Below are positions 1-12,796 of a stretch of 64,000 nt of DNA, one piece after another (position 1 is the stretch's first letter; every line of letters starts with the position of its first letter). Under the pieces are notes generated by a model, which saw only the letters and a list, made by a program, of their open reading frames with translations, was not told where the DNA came from and ran no database searches. A program made the translations under genes and the position numbers. The stretch is from the NCBI RefSeq assembly GCF_001650345.1, contig NZ_LVHF01000012.1, positions 1,054,001 to 1,118,000 of the forward strand, read 5' to 3'. The DNA comes from Photobacterium jeanii. GTDB taxonomy: Bacteria > Pseudomonadota > Gammaproteobacteria > Enterobacterales > Vibrionaceae.

Positions 1-92
1 TTCGATATCACTCACGAGAGTTTCGATAATGATGCAAGATCACTTTTTTGTCGTATCTTCAACACGCAGGGTAACCTTGGCTTACAGGTACA

Positions 93-120
93 AAAAAACC
101 GCTCACAAGGAGCGGTTTTT
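93..120 (-). terminator. cysS rho-independent terminator
   Basis: A 6-bp GC stem (99-104 with 110-115) and 5-nt loop lie 23 nt past the cysS stop. A-runs on the left read as U-runs on the minus strand, and the T-run on the right could also stop plus-strand transcription, so it may be bidirectional. The 92 bases to its left hold no gene I can support. Confidence 0.8.
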
Positions 121-142
121 ATTAAATCTGCAGCAATAACGC

Positions 143-1525
143 TTACTTACGACGCCAAGTTGTACCTTGAGGACCATCTTCAAGAATGATGTTCATCGCC
201 ATTAGCTTATCACGCGCTTCATCAGCAGCAGCCCAGTCTTTCGCAGCACGCGCATCAAGACGTTGTTGGATCAGCGCTTCGATTTCAGCTACGTCATCAT
301 CTTCACCAGCACCACTTTGTAGGAAAGCTTCTGGCTCTTGAGAAAGAAGACCTAGAACGTCAGCCAGTTCACGCATACGTGCACCCAATACCGATGCTGC
401 AGCAAGGTCATCCGCTTTCAGACGGTTTACTTCACGCGCCATATCAAACAATACAGAGTAAGCTTCAGGTGTGTTGAAATCATCGTCCATCGCTTCTTTA
501 AAGCGAGCAACGAATTCTTCACCGCCTTGCGCTTCTACGCTAACGTCAAGACCACGTAGTGAAGTGTATAGACGCTCAAGTGCAGAACGCGCTTGTTTTA
601 GGTTGTCTTCGCTGTAGTTCAGCTGGCTACGGTAGTGACCAGACATTAGGAAGTAACGTACTGTTTCACGATCATAATGTGCAAGTACATCGCGGATCGT
701 AAAGAAGTTGTTCAGTGACTTCGACATTTTTTCGCGATCAATCATTACCATGCCGCTGTGCATCCAGGTATTTACATACTGAGAGCCAGTCGCACAGCAA
801 GATTGTGCAATTTCATTTTCGTGGTGTGGGAACTGTAGATCAGAACCACCGCCGTGAATGTCGAAGTGATCGCCTAGGATCGCAGAGTTCATTGCTGAAC
901 ACTCGATGTGCCAGCCTGGACGACCTGGGCCCCAAGGTGATTCCCAAGTCGGCTCACCCGGCTTAGACATTTTCCAAAGTACGAAATCAAGAGGGCTACG
1001 TTTTGCTGATTCGATATCAACACGCGCACCCGCTTGAAGCTGATCAAGATCTTGCTTAGACAGCTTACCGTATTCATCGTACTTGCTTACTTCAAACATC
1101 ACGTCGCCGTTGTCAGCAACGTATGCAAAACCGCGCTCGATTAGGCGCTCACACATTGTGATGATTTCAGCAATGAATTGCGTCGCACGTGGCTCGATGT
1201 CTGGGCGTTTCATGCCAAGCGCATCAAAGTCAGCGTACATTTCGCCGATCAAACGCTCGGTTAGTGAATCACAGCTTTCGCCGTTCTCTGCCGCACGCTT
1301 AATGATTTTATCGTCGATATCCGTGATGTTACGAACAAAAGTCAGATCGTAACCCGAGTAACGCAGGTAGCGAGAAACAACATCAAAAGAAACAAACGTA
1401 CGACCATGACCAATGTGACACAAATCGTAGATGGTTACCCCACACACGTACATGCCCACTTTACCAGGCTGAATTGGTTTAAATTCTTCTTTTTGTCTTG
1501 TGAGTGAGTTATAGATCTTAAGCAT
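143..1525 (-). CDS. cysS: Cysteinyl-tRNA synthetase
   Basis: Class I aminoacyl-tRNA synthetase that charges tRNA-Cys in the cytoplasm. The 460-aa product has the usual length for the bacterial enzyme. The HIGH motif is at residues 37-40 and a KMSKS motif lies near residue 266. The zinc-binding set is visible: Cys28 in the segment [10 protein letters not shown], Cys in HIECSAM, and His/Glu in HHENEIAQS. The C-terminal part is the anticodon-binding region. The start is ATG with only a weak purine-rich stretch upstream. It is transcribed alone, divergent from ppiB, and ends at a clear hairpin terminator. Identification is secure. Confidence 0.97.
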   Translation of the reverse strand: MLKIYNSLTRQKEEFKPIQPGKVGMYVCGVTIYDLCHIGHGRTFVSFDVVSRYLRYSGYDLTFVRNITDIDDKIIKRAAENGESCDSLTERLIGEMYADFDALGMKRPDIEPRATQFIAEIITMCERLIERGFAYVADNGDVMFEVSKYDEYGKLSKQDLDQLQAGARVDIESAKRSPLDFVLWKMSKPGEPTWESPWGPGRPGWHIECSAMNSAILGDHFDIHGGGSDLQFPHHENEIAQSCCATGSQYVNTWMHSGMVMIDREKMSKSLNNFFTIRDVLAHYDRETVRYFLMSGHYRSQLNYSEDNLKQARSALERLYTSLRGLDVSVEAQGGEEFVARFKEAMDDDFNTPEAYSVLFDMAREVNRLKADDLAAASVLGARMRELADVLGLLSQEPEAFLQSGAGEDDDVAEIEALIQQRLDARAAKDWAAADEARDKLMAMNIILEDGPQGTTWRRK

Positions 1526-1934
1526 GTCTTTTCATTACTCATGTTTATGGGGTTACAGATATAAGTAGCAATTACACCTCTTATAATCTACTAAGGCAAG
1601 GAAAAATAAGCCGTGTATGCGGTGCAATGCCTAAGATACTACCTATGGCACTTTATTTGAGCGCCTCTGCCCAAAGCCATTAACAAACTTGCCGCAATTT
1701 TTAAGCATCTGAGCCGCTGCTTTCTTTCATCGCTCTTTTATATTATTTAGAACAAAATCAAAGTGCTGAATAGAAAATCATCAACGAATAATTCATCAAC
1801 AAAGATGGCGGTTATCAGAGGGAAAAATTCGCATCTTGAAGGGAGTGACATATAGTTAAATCATATTGACGACATCCCTTAGTACGATAGAATTCAATAC
1901 TTAATGAAATAAACATCCATTAAAGGACAATCTC
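1526..1934. other. cysS-ppiB divergent intergenic region
   Basis: A 409-bp gap between divergent cysS and ppiB with no supported gene. It must hold the promoters of both. A candidate sigma-70 promoter for ppiB is TTGACG at 1866-1871 and AGAATT at 1889-1894 (17-bp spacer), about 40 nt before the ppiB start; this is a weak match. No riboswitch or T-box-like structure was recognised ahead of cysS. Confidence 0.4.
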
Positions 1935-2432
1935 ATGGTAACGCTTCACACAACTTTTGGTGATATCAAAATCCAACTTCACGCAGATAAAGCACCAGAA
2001 ACCTGTGCTAACTTCCTACAGTACTGCCGTGACGGTTTCTACAAAGGTACACTTTTCCACCGTGTAATCGACGGTTTCATGATCCAAGGCGGCGGCATGG
2101 CTTCTGGCATGGAAGAAAAAGAAACTCGTGCACCAATCAAAAATGAAGCGAACAACGGCCTAAGCAACAAAGTAGGCACACTTGCAATGGCGCGTACAAT
2201 GGAACCGCATTCAGCAAGTTCTCAGTTCTTTATCAATGTTAACGACAACAAATTCCTAGACTTCAAAGCAGAAACGCCTGACGGTTGGGGTTACTGTGTA
2301 TTCGCTGAAGTTGTTGAAGGCATGGATGTAGTTAACAAGATCAAAGCAGTTTCTACTGGTAACTGGGGTTACGTACACCAAGACGTACCAGTTGAAGAAG
2401 TGCTAATCAACGACGTAACTATCGAAGAATAA
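1935..2432 (+). CDS. ppiB: Peptidyl-prolyl cis-trans isomerase B (cyclophilin)
   Basis: Single-domain cyclophilin of 165 aa without a signal peptide, so the cytoplasmic PpiB type that speeds proline isomerisation during protein folding. The catalytic segment [14 protein letters not shown] is at residues 41-54 with the catalytic Arg43, and the substrate-binding stretch [12 protein letters not shown] follows. The start ATG is preceded by AAAGGACAAT, a good ribosome-binding site. It sits 46 nt ahead of lpxH with a hairpin between them, an order (cysS divergent, ppiB-lpxH) common in gamma-proteobacteria. Confidence 0.97.
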   Translation: MVTLHTTFGDIKIQLHADKAPETCANFLQYCRDGFYKGTLFHRVIDGFMIQGGGMASGMEEKETRAPIKNEANNGLSNKVGTLAMARTMEPHSASSQFFINVNDNKFLDFKAETPDGWGYCVFAEVVEGMDVVNKIKAVSTGNWGYVHQDVPVEEVLINDVTIEE

Positions 2433-2448
2433 TCTTCGTTAGGATGAC

Positions 2449-2474
2449 AGGGCGGCCTTGAAGCCGCCCTTATT
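2449..2474 (+). terminator. Hairpin between ppiB and lpxH
   Basis: Perfect 8-bp GC-rich stem (2449-2456 with 2463-2470) with a 6-nt loop. Only a short, interrupted T-tract follows, so it is a weak terminator or attenuator. It ends 8 nt before the lpxH ATG and occupies the place where a Shine-Dalgarno sequence would be. Confidence 0.55.
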
Positions 2475-2478
2475 CGTT

Positions 2479-3210
2479 ATGACCACACTATTTATTGCCG
2501 ACCTACACCTCAGCGCAGACCGCCCTGATATCACCGACTGCTTTCTTCGTTTTATGGCAGAAGAAACAGCTAACATTGATGCCCTATACGTTTTAGGGGA
2601 TTTGTTTGAAATGTGGATTGGTGATGATGATAACTCTCCCTTCCACCAGCAAATCAAGCGCGCGTTTAAACAACTGACCGATAGCGGAACACCTTGCTAC
2701 TTTATCCACGGTAACCGTGATTTCTTAGTCGGCAAACAGTTTAGCCGCGAAACTGGGGTCACTTTACTCGATGAACACACTGTGGTGGATTTGTATGGCA
2801 CTCCAACGCTCATCTTGCACGGTGATACGCTATGCACCCAAGACGAGAGTTACCAAAAATACCGTAAAAAGGTCCACAATCGCTTTGTACAGTGGCTGTT
2901 CTTACGCCTACCTTTGAGTCGCCGATTAAAGATTGGTGCTAAAATGCGGCAAAGCAGTAGCAGCACTAATCAACAAAAAGATGCGATGATCATGGACGTT
3001 GATCCAAACACAGTTGATCAAGTGCTGATTGAGTACGGTGTCACCCACATGATCCACGGTCACACCCATCGCCCGAACGTTCATCACATCGAGGTGAATA
3101 ACCAACCAGCGACCCGTACCGTTTTAGGTGATTGGTACGATCATGGTTCAGTACTGGTGGTCACATCGACCGAAAGCCGCTTAGAAACCCGTCAATTTCA
3201 ACCGCAGTAA
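2479..3210 (+). CDS. lpxH: UDP-2,3-diacylglucosamine diphosphatase LpxH
   Basis: Metallophosphoesterase of the lipid A (Raetz) pathway; it hydrolyses UDP-2,3-diacylglucosamine to lipid X and UMP at the inner membrane face. The 243-aa form starts at the second ATG (2479), giving the family N-terminus MTTLFIADLHLS; the longer frame opens with TTG at 2458 inside the upstream hairpin and is unlikely. Metal ligands are visible: D8 and H10, the GDLFE block, the GNRDF block, the HGDT block, and the C-terminal HGHTHRP. No good Shine-Dalgarno precedes the chosen start. A strong hairpin terminator follows. Confidence 0.96.
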   Translation: MTTLFIADLHLSADRPDITDCFLRFMAEETANIDALYVLGDLFEMWIGDDDNSPFHQQIKRAFKQLTDSGTPCYFIHGNRDFLVGKQFSRETGVTLLDEHTVVDLYGTPTLILHGDTLCTQDESYQKYRKKVHNRFVQWLFLRLPLSRRLKIGAKMRQSSSSTNQQKDAMIMDVDPNTVDQVLIEYGVTHMIHGHTHRPNVHHIEVNNQPATRTVLGDWYDHGSVLVVTSTESRLETRQFQPQ

Positions 3211-3246
3211 TAACAGCACGCTTTCAGGGCTGGGCAACAAATACAA

Positions 3247-3281
3247 AAAAGGTACGCCGATGCGTACCTTTTCTCTTTTTT
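3247..3281 (+). terminator. lpxH terminator
   Basis: Perfect 11-bp stem (3247-3257 with 3262-3272), tetraloop, then a T-rich tail. A-rich left flank means it could also serve the convergent permease gene on the minus strand. Confidence 0.85.
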
Positions 3282-3337
3282 AACCACAACTCAATTTACA
3301 GTTCACTCAAGCTTACGCGCAATAACTTTGATTCTCG

Positions 3338-4225
3338 TTATGCCGTTGCCATCGCAGGTGCTTTACGCGCCTCGATCCATGAACGGTACATGGTAAAAGA
3401 GGTATACAATACAACACCAATAACTAACCACGCTAACAATTGCAGATCTAGCGACTTCACCAAATAAGCCGCAACAACCACAGCCAACGGACCAGAAATC
3501 GCAACAGCCAACGCTGCACGTGTATTCACGCGCTCTTTACAAATAAAGCTACCTGCTGAGAAGAAGCTCAAGAAAGCACACGAACACATCATGATTGGAA
3601 ATGCTGCTAGCGGGTGCATGCCTAACAAGTAAATCATCGTCATGCATGGCGCATATAAACCGATACCCACCGTCATTAATGCACCAAACAAGAAGTTACC
3701 AACAATCGCCACGCCTAGCTTCCAACCACTTAAACCTAACTCTAAGCCGCCTAAAGGCATTAGTTTCAGCTGACCCGCCAACATCAAAGTAGCTACAACC
3801 AACAAGGCACAGCACATCACTAAACGGATGAGTTGGCGATCCCAATTTGATACTACTCGCGCCCCAACCGTAGCTCCTAAACATGCCGCAACCACCAAAG
3901 ACACCAAAGTAGTCGAATCAACATCTACCGCAGTTAGAAAAATAAGTGATTGAGTTACGGTCGCTAATACCGACTGACAATTCAAAGTTCCCGGCAATAA
4001 TTGGTCATCAACTAACTTAAATTGCTTATAACCCGCCGTTTTAATAGCAAAACTGCCGACACCTAATGTGTCACAGAAATTAGCGAAGCCACCAATAATT
4101 GCAATAGGAATAATTTTTGTTTCAGCTTCCTGCTTTCGACTTTTACGCCATGCATGAATAAGCATAACAATAAAAACCGAACCACCTACAAGTAATCCTA
4201 CTTGAATGAAGGTTAATAACGACAT
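3338..4225 (-). CDS. TauE/SafE (TSUP) family membrane permease
   Basis: Integral membrane protein of about 295 aa with roughly eight hydrophobic segments and the two-repeat layout of the TauE/SafE family, whose members move sulfite, sulfonates or other organic anions across the inner membrane. The first-repeat segment IGGFANFCDTLGVGSFAI and the second-repeat segment GIGLYAPCMTMIYLLG carry the family's glycine-rich half-helices. The substrate cannot be told from sequence. The start is uncertain: an open frame extends to 4315 with ATG codons at 4267 and 4315, and none has a convincing Shine-Dalgarno. I chose 4225 because the TSUP fold begins just after it. It is convergent with lpxH and divergent from the EAL-HDOD gene. 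Confidence 0.8.
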   Translation of the reverse strand: MSLLTFIQVGLLVGGSVFIVMLIHAWRKSRKQEAETKIIPIAIIGGFANFCDTLGVGSFAIKTAGYKQFKLVDDQLLPGTLNCQSVLATVTQSLIFLTAVDVDSTTLVSLVVAACLGATVGARVVSNWDRQLIRLVMCCALLVVATLMLAGQLKLMPLGGLELGLSGWKLGVAIVGNFLFGALMTVGIGLYAPCMTMIYLLGMHPLAAFPIMMCSCAFLSFFSAGSFICKERVNTRAALAVAISGPLAVVVAAYLVKSLDLQLLAWLVIGVVLYTSFTMYRSWIEARKAPAMATA

Positions 4226-4437
4226 AACAAAGGGAAAATAGATAATCAAAAAAGCATTATTAATCATAATTAAATAGGCTTCTATGCTTAATATCAATTT
4301 TATTATTAAGGTCATCCATAGGACTTGTCATTTTACGAGCTGTCATGCATTTAAAGCATGAAATTACACTATGCGAGTATTCCTTTATTCGCTATAATTT
4401 CGCCAATTTCCGCCATGCATACTAGATACGCGAACCC

Positions 4438-5667
4438 ATGTATTCATACCTTGCTCGACAACCAATACTCAATAAAGACAAAGTAACTATTGGTTATGAA
4501 TTGCTGTTTCGCGATGGACCTGAAAACAGTTTTCCCAACATTTGTGATGAAGAAGCGACAAATCGACTGTTGATTGATAACTTCTTTTCTTCGGGGTCAA
4601 ACCAAGTTACTGGCGGTAAGCGTGGATTTGTAAACTTCCCGCACGCAAGTCTTATCCAGCGCGTTCCCCTCATGTTTCCTAAGCAATCTTTCATTATCGA
4701 GATATTAGAAAGTTGTGAGCCAAACGATGAGTTATTAGAAGCGATTATCGAATTAAACCAAAAAGGATACACATTAGCACTCGACGATTTTAATCCATCG
4801 CCTGAGTGGAATCGTTTTATTCCTTATATTCATATAATTAAATTTGATATTCGCCAGACGCCTATTGAAAAGTGTGCGCTTTTTATTCGTCGCCACAAAA
4901 TAGGTAAGCTTAAATTTCTTGCTGAAAAAGTAGAAAACCATGAAGAATTCATGGCGGCCTATGACGCAGGTTTTGATTTCTTCCAAGGTTACTTTTTTAG
5001 TAAACCTGAAATGATGCAACGTCGTTCATTAACGCCATCAGGCTTAACAACGATTCGCTTATATCAAGAAATCTGTCAGCCAGAAGTGGACTACAATAAA
5101 GTTGAAGAAATTATCGCAACCGATGTTTCTTTATCTTATAAGTTGTTACGTCACGTCAATGGGATGTTAATTACACGTGCGAAACCGATTTCTTCATTCA
5201 AACAGGCCTTAGTTTATTTAGGTGAAGAAAAGCTTCGTCGTTTTATCACCTTTGTTGCAGCTTCCCATGCATTAGAAAATAAACCTCAGTCGCTGTATAA
5301 CTTATCACTGCAACGTGCGCAATTCTGTGAACGTCTTGTGCCGAAAGCCTCTATTAAGGTTTGTGGTAACCAAGCTTTCTTGACCGGCCTTTTCTCTTTG
5401 CTCGATTCTCTGCTGGATCAACCGCTAGAAGAACTGCTGCGTTTACTGCCCCTTAGCGATGATATAAAGAGCGCTCTTATTGAGCAAAAAGGACCGCTTG
5501 GTATCTTACTTAAACTTGCTGTTGCCTATGACAAAGCTGACTGGGACGTAGTTGCACGTTGTACAACTGCACTCAAGCTCAATGAGAGTGATGTTGTCGA
5601 TGCCTACATGCAATCAGTAAAATGGGCGACTGCTTTTGAACGAACAATGACGAAAAATGATGTCTAA
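4438..5667 (+). CDS. EAL-HDOD domain signalling protein
   Basis: Cytoplasmic protein of 409 aa with an N-terminal EAL (cyclic-di-GMP phosphodiesterase-type) domain at about residues 1-195 and a C-terminal HDOD domain at about 200-390, the YuxH-like layout. The signature motif reads ELL (residues 21-23) instead of EAL. Several residues that bind metal and substrate in active enzymes still seem present: Asn in GFVNF, Glu in IIEILE, the DDF pair, Lys in IIKFD, Glu in LAEKVE and Gln in FFQGYFF. Activity is therefore unclear; it could be a weak enzyme or a c-di-GMP-binding effector. The last 11 nt overlap the next gene, so the two are translationally coupled. Confidence 0.88.
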   Translation: MYSYLARQPILNKDKVTIGYELLFRDGPENSFPNICDEEATNRLLIDNFFSSGSNQVTGGKRGFVNFPHASLIQRVPLMFPKQSFIIEILESCEPNDELLEAIIELNQKGYTLALDDFNPSPEWNRFIPYIHIIKFDIRQTPIEKCALFIRRHKIGKLKFLAEKVENHEEFMAAYDAGFDFFQGYFFSKPEMMQRRSLTPSGLTTIRLYQEICQPEVDYNKVEEIIATDVSLSYKLLRHVNGMLITRAKPISSFKQALVYLGEEKLRRFITFVAASHALENKPQSLYNLSLQRAQFCERLVPKASIKVCGNQAFLTGLFSLLDSLLDQPLEELLRLLPLSDDIKSALIEQKGPLGILLKLAVAYDKADWDVVARCTTALKLNESDVVDAYMQSVKWATAFERTMTKNDV

Positions 5668-6184
5668 TTCACTTTGCCCATGTGGTAGCCAAAAAAGCCT
5701 GACTCAATGTTGTCAGCCAATTCATAACAACCCAACATTAGCCTTGCACCCAGAGCAACTTATGCGCTCTCGATACAGTGCACACGTTTTAGGCTTAGTT
5801 GACTATGTGGTTGCGACTTACCACCCTAGTTGTGAGGCAGAACAACACCGCGACGCGATTGCTGAGTCTGTCCACTCGGAGTGGTTAGGATTAAAAGTAC
5901 TGAATAGTGAAATTGCCCCATCTGGTGAAGGCTTTGTAGAGTTTCAAGCCTTCTATAAAGATGAAGACGGTGAAGAGTACTGCTTGCAAGAGCGCTCTCG
6001 TTTCTTGAAAGAATCGTATAACGGTGCAGAACAATGGTTCTACATTGATGGCGAATACCCACAACAAGAAACCGTTGAGATCCCAGAATCTGCTCAACAA
6101 CCAGTGGTTAACCTCGACAAAGTCGGACGTAACGATCCTTGCCCGTGCGGCAGCGGTAAAAAATTCAAGAAGTGTTGCGGATAA
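5657..6184 (+). CDS. YchJ-family SEC-C motif protein
   Basis: 175-aa protein with a cysteine-rich SEC-C-type zinc motif at each end: [13 protein letters not shown] near residues 7-19 and [14 protein letters not shown] at the C-terminus, with an NTF2-like middle part. This is the layout of the YchJ (UPF0225) family, whose exact function is not established; the C-terminal motif resembles the SecB/ribosome-binding zinc finger of SecA. The start lies inside the end of the EAL-HDOD gene (ATGATG at 5657/5660; either ATG possible), implying coupled translation. A strong terminator follows, closing a two-gene operon. Confidence 0.92.
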   Translation: MMSNSLCPCGSQKSLTQCCQPIHNNPTLALHPEQLMRSRYSAHVLGLVDYVVATYHPSCEAEQHRDAIAESVHSEWLGLKVLNSEIAPSGEGFVEFQAFYKDEDGEEYCLQERSRFLKESYNGAEQWFYIDGEYPQQETVEIPESAQQPVVNLDKVGRNDPCPCGSGKKFKKCCG

Positions 6185-6206
6185 TATTCACTTCGTTACT
6201 GATATC

Positions 6207-6235
6207 AAAGAGGCTGTGCAAACAGCCTCTTTTCG
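6207..6235 (+). terminator. Terminator after SEC-C protein gene
   Basis: Perfect 11-bp stem (6207-6217 with 6222-6232), tetraloop GCAA, then a T-rich tail. Confidence 0.85.
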
Positions 6236-6349
6236 TTTCAGCCCTGTGTGACTTCCCTATCAAAGCAAGCATTGGTGTATAAAAAACACTCAATGTGATG
6301 GCGAGTGTTGCCGATACAGAAATATCATTCTGGATGTCGAGACAACACT

Positions 6350-6538
6350 ATGATCAATGCCAACAATCATTTGCCTTACCCATCCCGTGATCCATACCGC
6401 AAGGTACTCAAAACCAAAGCGCTCGACGAGCGAAAGCAAGCCATCGTCGAACAAACCCAAGCCAAAGACGAGCAAGAACAGCCGCCAAACAAAAAGAAAA
6501 AGCGTAAGCACCAAGGCAAACTTGATATCTATGTTTAG
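6350..6538 (+). CDS. Small basic hypothetical protein
   Basis: Open frame of 62 aa from ATG 6350 (a GTG at 6305 in the same frame would add 15 residues). The product starts MINANNHLPYPSRDPYRKVL, is rich in Lys, Gln and Glu, and has a KKKKRK patch near the C-terminus. No signal peptide or membrane segment. I do not recognise a function. It stands alone between a terminator and the his leader. Its Asn/Pro-rich beginning loosely resembles that of the small protein at 26388-26678, but the match is too short to claim homology. Reality as a gene is plausible, not proven; there is no strong Shine-Dalgarno. Confidence 0.45.
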   Translation: MINANNHLPYPSRDPYRKVLKTKALDERKQAIVEQTQAKDEQEQPPNKKKKRKHQGKLDIYV

Positions 6539-6735
6539 TCTCAATCTAAACAAGCCATACTTTCTCAAAAGCAAATCAGAAAATATTACTGATAACCCTC
6601 TGTTTTTCTGAGTGTTATAAATTAATTATTAAATTTTCACTTTTTCTTTAAAAACCGTATTGCAAAATGAAATAAGCTTAGTTAGTGTAAATGACAAGCG
6701 ACAGTTAAATAGCAATCTATTCCGAGTAAATAATT

Positions 6736-6783
6736 ATGCGTATCTCAGTGATCAACCTACATCATCACCATCATCCTGATTAG
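6736..6783 (+). CDS. hisL: his operon leader peptide
   Basis: A 15-codon open frame encodes MRISVINLHHHHHPD with five consecutive histidine codons, the signature of the his attenuation leader. When charged tRNA-His is scarce the ribosome stalls on these codons and the downstream terminator fails to form, so the operon is expressed. The frame ends 79 nt before the terminator hairpin, as expected for this mechanism. It was found by reading the sequence; it is too short for ordinary gene calling. Confidence 0.93.
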   Translation: MRISVINLHHHHHPD

Positions 6784-6892
6784 TCTTTCGGGAGGATACG
6801 CCTCGCTCTGGAAGACGAAAAACACTTCTTCCAGTGGTCAGCAAGAATAAAGAATTCAAGACCCTTGGAAGTAAAATTCCAAGGGTTTTTTT
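6784..6892 (+). promoter_or_regulatory. his operon attenuator
   Basis: Region between the leader peptide and hisG holding a perfect 9-bp terminator stem (6862-6870 with 6877-6885), 6-nt loop and a T-run at 6886-6892. Upstream, CTGGAAGACG and CTTCTTCCAG at about 6809-6836 can form the competing arms. Established his attenuation logic applies: stalling at the histidine codons favours the antiterminator pairing. Confidence 0.88.
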
Positions 6893-6958
6893 CGTTTTAG
6901 CACAATGGATTAGCCCAAGGGTTACCAAACTAGCGGCAAAAAGAAATAGGGAAGCAAT

Positions 6959-7855
6959 ATGCAAACACAACGACTTCGTATCGCAATTCAAAAGAAAGGT
7001 CGCCTCAGTAAAGAGTGCCAAGACTTGCTGAAACGCTGTGGCGTAAAATTCAATATGATGGGTGAACGCCTTGTGGTTCACGCTGAGAATATGCCGATTG
7101 ATTTGTTACTGGTTCGTGACGACGATATTCCCGGTTTGATCATGGATGGCGTTGTTGACCTCGGTGTCATTGGTGAAAACGAACTCGAAGAAGTAGCTCT
7201 AGAGCGCGCTGCTCGCGAAGAAGCAAACGACTATATCAAGTTGCGCCGTCTGGATTTTGGTGGCTGCCGTCTATCGATTGCAATCAACAAAGATGACGAA
7301 TATACCGGGCCTCAAGACCTCGAAGGAAAACGTATTGCGACCACCTACCCGCAGCTGGTGAAACGCTATATGGATCAGCAAGGCGTTAAATTTAGTACCT
7401 GTATGCTCAACGGCTCTGTGGAAGTGGCTCCTCGTGCAGGTCTCGCAGATGCCATTTGTGACCTCGTCTCAACAGGTGCGACTCTTGAAGCCAACGGTCT
7501 AAAAGAAGCGGAAGTGATTTTGCGCTCTAAAGCAGTGCTTATCCAATGCACCACTCCGCTATCTACTGAAAAACAAGCTCTGATCGAGCGCTTGCTCACT
7601 CGCATGCAAGGCGTTATCCAAGCTAAAGAGTCCAAATACATCATGCTACACGCGCCAACTGAGCGCTTAGAGCAAATCAAAGCCTTGTTACCAGGAGCTG
7701 AAGATCCAACGGTGCTACCACTCTCTGCCGACAGTAACCGCGTCGCTGTGCACCTTGTAAGCTCAGAAAACCTCTTCTGGGAAACCATGGAGCAACTCAA
7801 AGAACTCGGCGCAAGCTCTATTCTTGTATTACCAATTGAAAAGATGATGGAGTGA
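6959..7855 (+). CDS. hisG: ATP phosphoribosyltransferase
   Basis: First, committed step of histidine synthesis: condenses ATP and PRPP to phosphoribosyl-ATP. The 298-aa length is the long form with a C-terminal regulatory ACT-like domain (about residues 225-298), so it should be inhibited by histidine and need no HisZ. The N-terminus [17 protein letters not shown] and the PRPP-binding stretch [14 protein letters not shown] (about residue 170) fit the family. GGGAAG precedes the ATG. It opens the hisGDCBHAF(IE) operon behind the leader/attenuator and ends 5 nt before the hisD ATG. Confidence 0.98.
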   Translation: MQTQRLRIAIQKKGRLSKECQDLLKRCGVKFNMMGERLVVHAENMPIDLLLVRDDDIPGLIMDGVVDLGVIGENELEEVALERAAREEANDYIKLRRLDFGGCRLSIAINKDDEYTGPQDLEGKRIATTYPQLVKRYMDQQGVKFSTCMLNGSVEVAPRAGLADAICDLVSTGATLEANGLKEAEVILRSKAVLIQCTTPLSTEKQALIERLLTRMQGVIQAKESKYIMLHAPTERLEQIKALLPGAEDPTVLPLSADSNRVAVHLVSSENLFWETMEQLKELGASSILVLPIEKMME

Positions 7856-7860
7856 TCACC

Positions 7861-10282
<2,422 letters not shown>

Positions 10283-10292
10283 GGACAGCATT

Positions 10293-11378
10293 GTGAGCAA
10301 GGAAAAGATTTTATTTATCGATAGAGACGGCACCCTGATTGTTGAGCCGCCAGAAGACTTTCAGGTTGATCGCCTCGATAAACTCAAGCTTGAGCCTCTG
10401 GTGATCCCTTCTCTTCTTAAGCTCCAAGAAGCGGGTTACACCTTGGTAATGGTGACCAATCAAGATGGTTTAGGCACGGATTCGTATCCTCAAGCTGACT
10501 TTGATGCTCCTCACAATATGATGATGGAAATTTTTGAGTCACAAGGTGTGAAATTCGCCGATGTCCTGATCTGCCCTCATTTTGACCACGACAACTGCAG
10601 CTGCCGCAAACCTAAGCTGGGCTTAGTGAAAGACTACCTCCAACAAGGCAAAGTCGATTTCACTCAATCAGCGGTTATTGGGGATCGTCCAACCGATCTT
10701 CAGCTGGCTGAGAATATGGCCATTCGTGGTATTCAGTACCACCCACAACCAAGCGACGACAGTACACTTAACTGGCAACAGATCGTTAACGATCTCACCA
10801 GCAAACCACGTATCGCTGAAGTGGTTCGTACCACGAAAGAAACCGATATTCACGTTAAAGTGAACTTAGATCAATCCGGCGGCAATAAGATCGCCACTGG
10901 CTTGGGGTTCTTTGATCACATGCTAGATCAAATTGCCACCCACGGCGGTTTCCAGCTAGAACTTAGCGTAAACGGTGATCTGCACATCGATGATCACCAC
11001 AGTGTCGAAGATGCAGCCCTCGCCTTGGGGCAAGCGCTCAAAGAAGCGCTTGGTGACAAACGAGGCATTGGTCGTTTTGGGTTTAGTTTGCCAATGGATG
11101 AATGCCTTGCGCAGTGCGCACTCGATCTTTCAGGTCGCCCTTATTTGAAATTCGATGCTAAGTTCAGCCGAGAAAGTGTCGGAGATTTATCAACGGAAAT
11201 GGTACCGCACTTTTTCCGCTCACTGACTGACACCCTCGCCTGTACACTGCACCTATCATCCAGTGGTGATAACGATCACCACATTGTTGAAAGCCTATTC
11301 AAAGCCTTTGGTCGCACCTTACGACAAGCCATTTCGGTGAGCGGTACAGAGCTACCAAGCAGTAAAGGGGTGCTGTAA
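10293..11378 (+). CDS. hisB: Bifunctional histidinol-phosphatase / imidazoleglycerol-phosphate dehydratase
   Basis: Two-domain enzyme of 361 aa. The N-terminal HAD phosphatase (about residues 1-165) has the nucleophile motif FIDRDGTL and a zinc site [15 protein letters not shown]. The C-terminal dehydratase (about 168-361) has the manganese-binding motifs [15 protein letters not shown] and [14 protein letters not shown]. The fused form is typical of gamma-proteobacterial his operons. The start is GTG at 10293 behind AAGGACAG; the longer open frame back to 10209 runs through the end of hisC and is not used. Overlaps the hisH ATG by 1 nt. Confidence 0.97.
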   Translation: MSKEKILFIDRDGTLIVEPPEDFQVDRLDKLKLEPLVIPSLLKLQEAGYTLVMVTNQDGLGTDSYPQADFDAPHNMMMEIFESQGVKFADVLICPHFDHDNCSCRKPKLGLVKDYLQQGKVDFTQSAVIGDRPTDLQLAENMAIRGIQYHPQPSDDSTLNWQQIVNDLTSKPRIAEVVRTTKETDIHVKVNLDQSGGNKIATGLGFFDHMLDQIATHGGFQLELSVNGDLHIDDHHSVEDAALALGQALKEALGDKRGIGRFGFSLPMDECLAQCALDLSGRPYLKFDAKFSRESVGDLSTEMVPHFFRSLTDTLACTLHLSSSGDNDHHIVESLFKAFGRTLRQAISVSGTELPSSKGVL

Positions 11379-12022
11379 TGACAACAACCAATCAACGCAT
11401 TGTCATCATAGACACGGGGTGCGCCAACGTTTCTTCGGTGCGTTTTGCCATTGAGCGTTTAGGCTATCAAGTCACGGTCAGCAAAGAAGCCGAGGTCGTG
11501 CTGGCAGCAGATAAACTGTTTTTGCCCGGGGTTGGCACCGCAAGTGAAGCGATGAAAAACCTTGAACAGCGCAACCTAGTATCACTCGTCAAACAAGTCG
11601 ATAAGCCATTACTGGGTATTTGTTTAGGCATGCAATTACTTGGTGCAATTTCTGAAGAACAAGGTACTCAAGGACAACAACAAGTACCTTGCTTGGGCTT
11701 ATGTGATGCACCAGTAAAGAAAATGAACACAGGCAAGCTTCCTCTACCTCACATGGGTTGGAATACGGTTACTCCCAAGACCAATCACCCGTTATTTAAA
11801 GATATTCCAGCGGGGAGTTACTTTTACTTTGTTCACAGCTATGCCATGCCCGTCGCGGCACCAGAAAACAACAGTGATTACACCATTGCATCATGCGAAT
11901 ACGGCCAAACATTCAGCGCAGCGATTCAAAGTGGCAATTACTACGGCGTGCAATTTCACCCTGAACGCTCAAGTAAAGTGGGCGCCCAGTTGATCAAGAA
12001 CTTTTTGGAAATGCCAAGCTAG
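11378..12022 (+). CDS. hisH: Imidazole glycerol phosphate synthase, glutaminase subunit
   Basis: Class I glutamine amidotransferase of 214 aa that feeds ammonia to HisF. The catalytic triad is visible: Cys in [11 protein letters not shown] (about residue 84), and His and Glu in [10 protein letters not shown] near the C-terminus. The ATG overlaps the last base of hisB, indicating coupling. Works as a heterodimer with HisF encoded two genes downstream. Confidence 0.97.
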   Translation: MTTTNQRIVIIDTGCANVSSVRFAIERLGYQVTVSKEAEVVLAADKLFLPGVGTASEAMKNLEQRNLVSLVKQVDKPLLGICLGMQLLGAISEEQGTQGQQQVPCLGLCDAPVKKMNTGKLPLPHMGWNTVTPKTNHPLFKDIPAGSYFYFVHSYAMPVAAPENNSDYTIASCEYGQTFSAAIQSGNYYGVQFHPERSSKVGAQLIKNFLEMPS

Positions 12023-12038
12023 GCCGCACTATCAATAA

Positions 12039-12782
<744 letters not shown>

Positions 12783-12796
12783 ACAAGGAGAACATC

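Noticed and set aside
1526-1934. Possible T-box or leader control of cysS
   Set aside because: No T-box sequence and no terminator/antiterminator pair on the minus strand; T-boxes are in any case rare in this group.
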